From positions 62,001-126,000 of the forward strand of contig DBGO01000012.1 in NCBI GenBank assembly GCA_002295925.1: DNA of 64,000 nucleotides. Reading direction: 5' to 3'. A program made the translations under genes and the position numbers. Below, piece by piece: positions 55,354 through 62,228 of this stretch. A model generated the notes under the pieces. It worked only from the letters and a program-made list of their open reading frames with translations, searched no databases and was not told the origin of the DNA. This DNA comes from Flavobacteriales bacterium UBA852. GTDB lineage: Bacteria > Bacteroidota > Bacteroidia > Flavobacteriales_E > Vicingaceae. The first letter of the stretch is position 1. Every line of letters starts with the position of its first letter.

Positions 55354-55434
55354 AATGCCGGTAGGTTTTTATACAAATTAACATCTATATTTTACAGATT
55401 TCACCGACTAAAATACTTAATCTTTTCATCAATA

Positions 55435-55454
55435 ACTACGTAAAAACACGTAGT
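55435..55454. promoter_or_regulatory. Perfect inverted repeat between the divergent kinase and secreted-protein genes
   Basis: ACTACGT (55435-55441) and ACGTAGT (55448-55454) form a 7-bp perfect dyad with a 6-base gap. It lies in the 179-base intergenic region, about 81 bases from the kinase start and 79 from the small-secreted-protein start. A dyad of two ACGT-containing halves would suit a dimeric LuxR-type regulator. The binding is not shown. Confidence 0.45.
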
Positions 55455-55532
55455 AATTTAAAAAAATAATTATGCAATGTTAAATTTTAGTTAAATTTTT
55501 TACTATATTTATTGATTGAAAATCATTCCATT

Positions 55533-55901
55533 ATGAAAAAATCAACACTTTTATTAGTTGTATCTTTAATTTCCTTCTACGGATACAGTCAAAACATCGA
55601 TAAAACAAAAAAACAATATGAAAAATATGTCTTTGAACATCGTCAAAATGAAAATTTAAAATTACGCGAACATGTTTTTCAGATAGATGTGAGTGAATTA
55701 ACCCAATCTAAAATGGATAATTTTTTTTCAGTTTTAGATGCAAAAGAAGGCATTGTAGATTATTATTACAATAAAAATACAGGAGAAATACATATTTTCT
55801 ATGTCAATTACATTGATGAAGGAATAATCGAAGAATTAATCAGAAAAAGTGATTTTTCATCACCACAAAAAATTAAGGACGAAATTTTTGAAATTAAATA
55901 A
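55533..55901 (+). CDS. Small secreted protein of unknown function with ferredoxin-like fold pattern
   Basis: 122 residues from the ATG at 55533, which gives a normal signal peptide (MKKSTLLLVVSLISFYGYSQ, cleavage near residue 20); the earlier TTG at 55512 would break it. After a Lys-rich segment (25-45) the mature part reads as strand (HVFQIDVSE), helix (LTQSKMDNFFSVLDAKEG), strand (IVDYYYNKNTG), strand (EIHIFYVNYID), helix (EGIIEELIRKSDF). This is the order of HMA/ferredoxin-like domains, but no cysteines or metal motif are present. The large T9SS cargo starts 9 bases on, so the two are very likely one operon. No family is recognised. Confidence 0.7.
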   Translation: MKKSTLLLVVSLISFYGYSQNIDKTKKQYEKYVFEHRQNENLKLREHVFQIDVSELTQSKMDNFFSVLDAKEGIVDYYYNKNTGEIHIFYVNYIDEGIIEELIRKSDFSSPQKIKDEIFEIK

Positions 55902-55910
55902 TTATACAAT

Positions 55911-58703
55911 ATGTTATTACAACTACGCATTTATATATTCCTTATGGTAAGTTTAACTTACTTTTCCTTATCTGGTCAAACATTTAATAATGGCACAAAT
56001 ACCAGTATCCCCGATTGTGGTAGTCAGGTTTGCTCATCCATAAATGTATCCGGGTTACCGTCAACTATTGACGGCACTTTTGGTCTTGAACAAGTGTGTA
56101 TAAAAATCAACCATACCTGGGATGCTGATCTTGATATATTTTTAGTGGCTCCTGATGGTACAACTGTAGAATTAAGTACTGATAATGGTGGCAGCAGTGA
56201 TGATTACGGCTCGGGATCAAATAACAATTCAGGTCCTTATACTTGTTTTGACATGACAGGAGGTACTGCTATTACTGCAGGCACAGCACCTTTCACTTCA
56301 GGACCTTATACACCTGAAGGAAACTTGGGGGATGTAAATAATGGTCAAAATCCTAACGGAACATGGCAATTATGTGTTACTGATGATGGATGTGGTGATA
56401 ATGGCTTCATAAACTATTGGGAATTAACATTTGGCAACAATCCTGCCCCACCAAGTGGAGGTGGTTCTGCTCCTACTAATGATAATTGCTCTAATGCAAC
56501 TACAATGAATTGTGGTGATAATCTAACCTCTCAAACAACAGTTGGTGCTACAGCAAATGGAAGTTCTACAGGCTGCACCTTGGGAATGGGCGTTTGGTAT
56601 TCCTTCACTCCAGTGTCAACACAATCGGTAACTGTAACTGCTACTCCTGAAGCCGGTTATGATATCGAATTAGCCATAGCTTCAGGTTCTTGTAGCTCCA
56701 TGGCAAATGTTGCTTGTGAAGATGCAGGATTATCGGGAGACCCAGAAACAGTAACATTTACTGCTTCTGCCGGTGTAACTTATTATTTTTACGTAGCTCA
56801 TTACAGCAGTTCCAGTTCTACAACGGGAGCATTTGATATTTCTTTAAGTTGTAGCGCACCCTGCTCTTCACCATCAAATGATGACTGCTCTGGAGCTACT
56901 GCGGTAACTGTTGGCACATTTAACGGTGGATGTACTAATACCGTAAGTGGTACTGTAAACTGTGCTACACAATCCAGTCAAAGCACTTCTGCTTGTAGTG
57001 GTACAGAAGATGACGATGTATGGTATTCTTTTGTTGCTCCTGCGTCGGGTACTGTAAATATTGACCTTCTAAATGTATCAGGTTCTACTACGGATTTGTA
57101 CCATTCTGTTTGGTCTGGCTCTTGCCCTACGCTATCTTTAGTTTCCGGAAGTTGTAGCGATCCTAATTCCAGCACCTTATCCGGATTAACGCCCGGGCAA
57201 ACTTATTATGTACGGGTTTATACTTGGACCAGTACGACAGGTCAAAATACTACTTTTGACATTTGTATTGAAGATGGTACTTGTCCTTCTACTCCTTCTA
57301 ATGATGAGTGCTCAGGAGCAACGCCTGTTACTGTTAATACATCCGGATGTACTTCAACAGCGAATGGTGCTGTAAATTGTGCGACTCAAACTACCTCACC
57401 TGCAAACTCTTCCAGTTGCTTTGGGACAGCTGACGATGATGTTTGGTTCTCATTCACAGCTCCGGCAACAGGTGCCGTAAGTATTAATTTACAAAATATT
57501 TCAGGTTCTACGACTGATTTATATCATTCTGTTTGGTCCGGGACTTGCCCAAGCCTAACTCTTGTTAGTGGCACATGTAGTGACCCAAATAGTCAGCAAG
57601 TAACAAGCTTAACTCCAGGACAAACATATTACTTACGTGTATATACATATACTTCAACATCTGGACAAACAACCACATTTGATGTATGTATTTCTGAAAT
57701 AGATGCTTGTGGAAGTAATGGGACCAATGATTTTTGCGAAGATGCAGCAACACTTTCTCCCGGCGGAAGTTTTTTGAGTAATACAACTTCTGCTTATACA
57801 GTTGATGCACCCGGTAACTTAAATTCAGAATTTTGTGGTGCTTTGGATAATAATTCTTGGTATCAATTTACAGCAACTTCTACAACCGAAACTTTTAATT
57901 TTAATACCGTTGCCAATTGTGCAAATGCTGATGGTATTCAAGCCGAAGTTTATTCAGTAACTACTGATGCTAATGGTTGCTGTTCGAATTTCACATCAAT
58001 GTCGAATTGTTGGAACCCTACTACTCAAACCTCAGGAACGGTAACAGCAACCGGATTAACAGTTGGGCAAACCTATTATTTAATGGTTGACGGTTATGCC
58101 GGCGACCAATGTGATTTTGAAGTATTAGGATGGTCTTCTACTCCTGTACTGCCTGTTGAATTAATTTCTTTTACAGGAAAACCAATAGCAGAAGGAAATT
58201 TATTGAAATGGGCTACCGCTACAGAAATTAATAATAAAGCGTTTTTTATTGAGCGTTCTGTTGATGGGCACTTATTCGAAACGATAGGACGAGTTGAGGG
58301 GAATGGCAACAGCAATGTTATCAATAACTACTCGTACATCGATGAAAATGTAGCGCCTACTTCTACCTTTTATTATCGCTTAAAACAAATGGATTACGAT
58401 GGCAAAATATCTTATTCGGATGTGATTGTAATAAACAGGAATGATGCCGTTATTGATATTTACCCCAATCCATCGGATGATAATTTCTACCTAAATCTTC
58501 AAAATATTGATGAGCAAAATATAACTATTAAAATTTATGATGTTGTGGGAAAAGAAATTTATTCTTCAACCGGAAATATTTCATCCAATTCGCAAACCAT
58601 CAATTTATCTAACGAAATAAATTTACCGAAAGGCATTTATTTTATTGCTGTTTACAATAATCAAAATGAGAAAATTTTCTTTGAACAAATCATCAGAAAG
58701 TAA
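55911..58703 (+). CDS. Large T9SS-exported protein: P-domain, PPC-like repeats and sorting domain
   Basis: 930 residues. Signal peptide about 1-22. Residues about 28-180 are a P/homo-B domain (KINHTWDADLDIFLVAPDGT, NPNGTWQLCVTDD). Then come PPC-like beta-sandwich units at about 188-320, 321-461, 462-603 and 604-735, each starting N-D-x-C or similar with cysteine pairs. The second and third are very alike (SGSTTDLYHSVWSG, SGLTPGQTYYVRVYT / TSLTPGQTYYLRVYT). An Ig-like segment (VELISFTGKPIAEGNLLKWATATEINNKAF) and a T9SS type A sorting domain (last 80 residues, IDIYPNPSDDN) end the protein. No protease domain is present, although P and PPC domains are usually protease appendages. It is likely a surface adhesin or binding protein. 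A terminator follows. Confidence 0.85.
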   Translation: MLLQLRIYIFLMVSLTYFSLSGQTFNNGTNTSIPDCGSQVCSSINVSGLPSTIDGTFGLEQVCIKINHTWDADLDIFLVAPDGTTVELSTDNGGSSDDYGSGSNNNSGPYTCFDMTGGTAITAGTAPFTSGPYTPEGNLGDVNNGQNPNGTWQLCVTDDGCGDNGFINYWELTFGNNPAPPSGGGSAPTNDNCSNATTMNCGDNLTSQTTVGATANGSSTGCTLGMGVWYSFTPVSTQSVTVTATPEAGYDIELAIASGSCSSMANVACEDAGLSGDPETVTFTASAGVTYYFYVAHYSSSSSTTGAFDISLSCSAPCSSPSNDDCSGATAVTVGTFNGGCTNTVSGTVNCATQSSQSTSACSGTEDDDVWYSFVAPASGTVNIDLLNVSGSTTDLYHSVWSGSCPTLSLVSGSCSDPNSSTLSGLTPGQTYYVRVYTWTSTTGQNTTFDICIEDGTCPSTPSNDECSGATPVTVNTSGCTSTANGAVNCATQTTSPANSSSCFGTADDDVWFSFTAPATGAVSINLQNISGSTTDLYHSVWSGTCPSLTLVSGTCSDPNSQQVTSLTPGQTYYLRVYTYTSTSGQTTTFDVCISEIDACGSNGTNDFCEDAATLSPGGSFLSNTTSAYTVDAPGNLNSEFCGALDNNSWYQFTATSTTETFNFNTVANCANADGIQAEVYSVTTDANGCCSNFTSMSNCWNPTTQTSGTVTATGLTVGQTYYLMVDGYAGDQCDFEVLGWSSTPVLPVELISFTGKPIAEGNLLKWATATEINNKAFFIERSVDGHLFETIGRVEGNGNSNVINNYSYIDENVAPTSTFYYRLKQMDYDGKISYSDVIVINRNDAVIDIYPNPSDDNFYLNLQNIDEQNITIKIYDVVGKEIYSSTGNISSNSQTINLSNEINLPKGIYFIAVYNNQNEKIFFEQIIRK
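56871..57710 (+). repeat. Tandem duplicated PPC-like domain coding repeat
   Basis: Two adjoining units, 56871-57293 and 57294-about 57710, encode closely similar domains (N-D-x-C-S-G-A-T start, VWYSFVAPASG / VWFSFTAPATG, SGSTTDLYHSVWSG in both). Codons differ at third positions, so the duplication is old or under selection for protein sequence. Confidence 0.85.
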
Positions 58704-58734
58704 ATGTTTAATTTCATTTTAATTTTCTAATTTT

Positions 58735-58761
58735 AAAGCGTCCAAATTGGGCGCTTTTTTA
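58735..58761 (+). terminator. Terminator after the PPC-repeat protein
   Basis: 9-bp stem (58735-58743 with 58749-58757, one T-G wobble), 5-base loop AAATT, then six T. The SDR gene starts 23 bases on. Confidence 0.85.
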
Positions 58762-58784
58762 TTTAACAAAAAACTACCAATGTT

Positions 58785-59663
58785 ATGAAAGATAAATTAA
58801 TGCTTAAAGATAATGCTCTTGAAAATAAAACAATTATTGTAACCGGCGGTGGAACAGGTTTGGGTAAAAGTATGGCAACCGCTTTTTTACACTTGGGTGC
58901 AAATATTACCATTTGCAGCCGTAAAATTGAGGTTTTGAAAAATACGCAGGAAGAACTGATTAAAGAAACCGGAAACGAAAATTTACATATTGTTGCTTGC
59001 GATGTAAGAAAATATGAAGAAGTCGAAAATGTTTTGAATGAAACAGTCAATCGGTTTGGCTCATTTAACGGTTTGGTAAATAATGCGGCGGGAAATTTTA
59101 TCTCTCCTACCGAAAGATTATCGCATAAAGCTTTTGATACTATTGTTGATATTGTTTTAAAAGGAACATATAATTTTTCATTAGCTTCGGGCAAATATTG
59201 GATTAAAGAAAATATTGCCGCCAATATGCTAAACATTGTTACTACCTACAGTTGGACAGGAAGCGGATACGTAGCCCCCAGTGCTGCTGCAAAAGGTGGC
59301 GTTTTAGCTCTTACTCGCTCTTTGGCATCGGAGTGGGCAAAATATAAAATCAGAGCAAATGCCATTGCTCCGGGTCCCTTCCCTACTCAAGGCGCTTTTT
59401 CCCGGTTATTTCCGGAAGCCATTCATAAACAACTGGACCCATTGAAACGTATTCCGCTAAAACGATATGGTGAGCATTACGAATTAGCTAATTTGGCGTC
59501 TTATTTAATGAGCGACTTTTCGGCTTATATGACGGGCGAAGTAGTAACCATTGATGGTGGAGAGTGGATTTACAATGCAGGAGAATTCAATGCTTTTGAT
59601 AATATTCCGCAAGAAATGTGGGATTATATCGAAAAAGAAGTGCGTGGTAAAAATAAAAAATAA
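58785..59663 (+). CDS. 2,4-Dienoyl-CoA reductase-like SDR
   Basis: 292 residues, cytoplasmic, NADP(H)-binding GGGTGLG (21-27), NNAAG (99-103). The usual SDR Y-x-x-x-K is S-A-A-A-K (S166, K170), with Tyr displaced to Y155 (TTYSWTGSGYVAPSAAAKGG). That arrangement, with the PGPFPTQGAFSRL and DGGEWIYNAGEFN blocks, matches mammalian 2,4-dienoyl-CoA reductase (DECR), where the Tyr is likewise at a shifted position. The reaction would reduce polyunsaturated enoyl-CoA during beta-oxidation. A bacterial homologue could have other acyl-CoA substrates. Stands alone after the T9SS cargo, converging on the deacetylase-like gene five bases away. Confidence 0.85.
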   Translation: MKDKLMLKDNALENKTIIVTGGGTGLGKSMATAFLHLGANITICSRKIEVLKNTQEELIKETGNENLHIVACDVRKYEEVENVLNETVNRFGSFNGLVNNAAGNFISPTERLSHKAFDTIVDIVLKGTYNFSLASGKYWIKENIAANMLNIVTTYSWTGSGYVAPSAAAKGGVLALTRSLASEWAKYKIRANAIAPGPFPTQGAFSRLFPEAIHKQLDPLKRIPLKRYGEHYELANLASYLMSDFSAYMTGEVVTIDGGEWIYNAGEFNAFDNIPQEMWDYIEKEVRGKNKK

Positions 59664-59667
59664 CCGG

Positions 59668-60975
59668 TTACAACATATTTAAAATTGCCAAATAGACTTG
59701 TTGCCAATTTTTCCAGTTTTCGGTATTGCTGAAAGCATCATTGTGCCATAAGCAAATAAATGTACCATTAATTTTTTTCACCTCATCAATCAATTTTTGA
59801 TATTCGGAAATGGCTTGCTTGGGCGTGAGTTTTAAGTAATATCGAAATGTTGCATCCATTGCGGTTAATGGGAAAATTTTCAACTCTTCAGGTTTATTTT
59901 TCTTTAAATTAAAAAATGTAAAAGGTAAACATACGCCGGCTCTAAAACCAGGCAATTCTGCATAACCGAGCGTGTAATCGTTTTTTATACCCAAACGAAG
60001 TAAATTTTCATAAGTTTGAGGTAAAGTTAATTTAAGAAAATGCTGTCGCGAACTGACAATTTGTGTTTCGGCAATCAGCTCCAAGCGTTCTTTTTCTATT
60101 TGTAATTGATGACCATTTTCGTTCGACAAATAAGACGGATGTAATCCTATTTCAACATTATGCTTTTGCAAAAATTGAATTCTTTTTTTCAACAGCGGAT
60201 AATCGAAAGGCACATTTTTATCATACGCAGTATAATTTCCAACCAAGAAAAAATAAATCTGCTTCGTAATGTTTTTATTTCGGGTAACTTCAATATGCCA
60301 TTCATACGTATCAAACGGATCAGGTTCTTTACCCAACAACACATTTATTCTTTTTTTTAACCATTCGGGTGATTTTACATCTCGTAAAACCCCTCCTAAA
60401 TTGCGTGCAAACCCTTTTCCTTTAAAGGCAAAAGCATTATCTACATCAACTGTATCTATGTATTGAAACGTTTGTTCGTTAAATCGAAGTTGAGGATATT
60501 TTTTTTGAACCGTTTGTTTAAATATCGCCAACCAATAATTTACAATCGGTTTTTGAGCGATATTATTTTGATAAGCAAATGAATTTTCAGCCAAAAATCG
60601 TCCGTGTGCGTCTCTTTTTTGCTCCAAATATTCTTCGTAACGCGTAATCATCCAGAACGTGGCGGCAAATATATCAAATGGTAAATCTCCAGACTTTTTT
60701 TCCTGATGAAATAATGTGATAATTTCGTCAATTTTCCCTTTTTGTAAATCTTGTTTCTTTATAGTATTATCAAAGAGTATTTCAGTGTTTTTGGGAATGA
60801 TGATAATTTGATTATTAGAAAAATTTTCGCCATAACTGATTCTAACTCCTTGAAATGTTTCTAATGCTTGTTTATCTGTTGTTATTTTGCAGTTAATATT
60901 TAGCCATTGATTAAAAATTACATCAATTATATATTGTAAGCGGGGCGAATTGTTATGGGAATAAAGAAGAATCAT
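59668..60975 (-). CDS. Polysaccharide deacetylase-like protein (DUF7033-type N-domain)
   Basis: 435 residues, no signal peptide. The N-terminal third (about 1-140) ends in AATFWMITRYEEYLEQKRDAHGRF, a feature of the DUF7033 N-domain. The second part has the carbohydrate-esterase-4-like features YIDTVDVDNAF (metal-site Asp pair), KRIQFLQKHNVEIGLHPSY and RLGIKNDYTLGYAELPGFRAG, then a C-terminal FICLWHNDAF (His). This supports a deacetylase-type barrel with an Asp/His metal site. The enzyme's substrate is unknown, and the N-domain link is from memory of the family pattern. It overlaps radC by 4 bases (ATGA), so it is translationally coupled. Confidence 0.6.
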   Translation of the reverse strand: MILLYSHNNSPRLQYIIDVIFNQWLNINCKITTDKQALETFQGVRISYGENFSNNQIIIIPKNTEILFDNTIKKQDLQKGKIDEIITLFHQEKKSGDLPFDIFAATFWMITRYEEYLEQKRDAHGRFLAENSFAYQNNIAQKPIVNYWLAIFKQTVQKKYPQLRFNEQTFQYIDTVDVDNAFAFKGKGFARNLGGVLRDVKSPEWLKKRINVLLGKEPDPFDTYEWHIEVTRNKNITKQIYFFLVGNYTAYDKNVPFDYPLLKKRIQFLQKHNVEIGLHPSYLSNENGHQLQIEKERLELIAETQIVSSRQHFLKLTLPQTYENLLRLGIKNDYTLGYAELPGFRAGVCLPFTFFNLKKNKPEELKIFPLTAMDATFRYYLKLTPKQAISEYQKLIDEVKKINGTFICLWHNDAFSNTENWKNWQQVYLAILNML

Positions 60976-61661
60976 AGAATACCGTTGTCGGCAAAGCTAA
61001 AATAAGAATTATTCGTGATTATTAAATGGTCGAGCAAGGATATATCCAACAATTGACAGGCATTTTTTATTTTTTGTGTCAATTGTTTATCAGCAGGGCT
61101 GGGTTGTAAATTTCCCGAAGGGTGATTATGTGCCAATATTAAGCCCGAAGAAAGTTTTGAAATTGCCGATTTAAGGATTATTCGCACATCGGCAACTGTT
61201 CCGCTTACTCCGCCCTGTCCTATTTTTTCTTTGGCAATTACCTGATTTGCTCTGTTTAGGTGTAAAATCCAAAATTCTTCAAACGGTAAATCAATCATTA
61301 AGGCGTGTAATACGTTAAAGGCTTCTTTTGACGAGGTAATTTTTGGTCGTTCGGGCAACTCTTCGTTTTTTCGTCTCCGTCCAATTTCCAATGCCGAAGC
61401 AACGGTAATGGCTTTTGCTTCGCCAACACCTTCGAACTTGGTAAAATCGCTTATTTCCCATTGCGCCAACTCATTCAACGAATTGTTTGCCGATTGTAAA
61501 ATTCGTTTTGATAATTCTACCGCATTTTCGTTTTTATTTCCCGAGCCCAAAAGTATTGCCAATAATTCGGCATCGGTCAATGAGTGCCTGCCTTTGAGCA
61601 GCATTTTTTCGCGAGGGCGGTCTTCGAGCGCCCAATTTTTTATTCCTAATTTTTTATGCAT
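60972..61661 (-). CDS. radC: RadC family JAB-domain protein
   Basis: 229 residues. The N-terminal HhH-like region (SDFTKFEGVGEAKAITVASALEIGRR, about 71-97) precedes the JAB metalloprotease-like domain with E129, the zinc histidines in HNHPSG (H178, H180) and D191. The family name is historical: RadC is not proven to act in DNA repair, and its role remains open. It overlaps the deacetylase-like gene and starts right after the rpsT terminator. Confidence 0.95.
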   Translation of the reverse strand: MHKKLGIKNWALEDRPREKMLLKGRHSLTDAELLAILLGSGNKNENAVELSKRILQSANNSLNELAQWEISDFTKFEGVGEAKAITVASALEIGRRRKNEELPERPKITSSKEAFNVLHALMIDLPFEEFWILHLNRANQVIAKEKIGQGGVSGTVADVRIILKSAISKLSSGLILAHNHPSGNLQPSPADKQLTQKIKNACQLLDISLLDHLIITNNSYFSFADNGIL

Positions 61662-61671
61662 AAGTAAATAT

Positions 61672-61703
61672 AAAAAAAGCTCTTCAAATGTTTGAAGAGC
61701 TTT
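61672..61703 (-). terminator. rpsT terminator
   Basis: 13-bp perfect stem (61676-61688 with 61691-61703) and seven T on the minus strand (61672-61678). It sits between rpsT and radC. Confidence 0.9.
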
Positions 61704-61723
61704 AATTTTTTAACCTATCTAAA

Positions 61724-61978
61724 TTATGCTAATTTATTGGCGTGCTTTGTAAGCTTCGACTTTAAGTTAGCAGCTTTATTTTTATGAATAATGTTTCTTT
61801 TGGCTAATTTATCAATCATAGAAATTACTTTTGGAAGATTTTCCATCACTTCTTTTTTATCTTCCGAAGCACGTAATTTTCTAATCGCATTTCTTGTTGT
61901 TTTGTGATAATAGCGATTTTGCAATCTTCTTTTTTGCGATTGTCTGATTCTTTTTAATGCTGATTTTATGTTTGCCAT
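61724..61978 (-). CDS. rpsT: 30S ribosomal protein S20
   Basis: 84 residues, very basic, three long helices. The MANIKSALKRIRQSQKRR N-terminus and KSKLTKHANKLA C-terminus are S20. It binds 16S rRNA early in 30S assembly. The tRNA-Glu gene lies 35 bases upstream on the same strand, so one transcript may carry both. The terminator at 61672-61703 ends it. Confidence 0.98.
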   Translation of the reverse strand: MANIKSALKRIRQSQKRRLQNRYYHKTTRNAIRKLRASEDKKEVMENLPKVISMIDKLAKRNIIHKNKAANLKSKLTKHANKLA

Positions 61979-62013
61979 AATAGTATTCTCTAAATTTCTT
62001 TAAATAAAAAAAG

Positions 62014-62085
62014 CAGCCCGTAGGGGAATCGAACCCCTGTTTCCAGGATGAAAACCTGGCGTCCTAACCCCTAGACGAACGGGCC
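62014..62085 (-). tRNA. tRNA-Glu (anticodon TTC)
   Basis: A 72-nt cloverleaf on the minus strand starting GGCCCGT at 62085. The acceptor stem pairs with ACGGGCT (62021-62015), with one G-U pair. The anticodon stem CCAGG/CCTGG holds the loop TTTTCAT, with anticodon TTC. The T-arm has GGTTCGATTCC. The 3' CCA is not encoded. Decodes GAA/GAG. Confidence 0.95.
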
Positions 62086-62125
62086 GTGTGTTCTGCTTTG
62101 AACTATTCCTCATTTTTGAGGAGTG

Positions 62126-62155
62126 CAAATGTATTTATATTTTTTTATTTACAAA
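62126..62155 (-). promoter_or_regulatory. Promoter of tRNA-Glu and rpsT
   Basis: On the minus strand TTTG (62155-62152), an 18-base spacer, and TACATTTG (62133-62126) fit the Bacteroidetes promoter form. Start would be near 62119-62121, just at a 5-bp hairpin (62108-62112 with 62117-62121, CCTCA/TGAGG). Confidence 0.5.
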
Positions 62156-62228
62156 ATAATTTTTAGATTTTTTTTCACTTTTTCCGCCATTAAATTTTTA
62201 AGTAATTATTTTTCAATAAATTATTATT

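Noticed and set aside
56472..57710. Direct repeats in the PPC-like protein as a mobile or CRISPR-type repeat
   Set aside because: The similarity follows protein domains and drifts at codon third positions, so it is a coding repeat.
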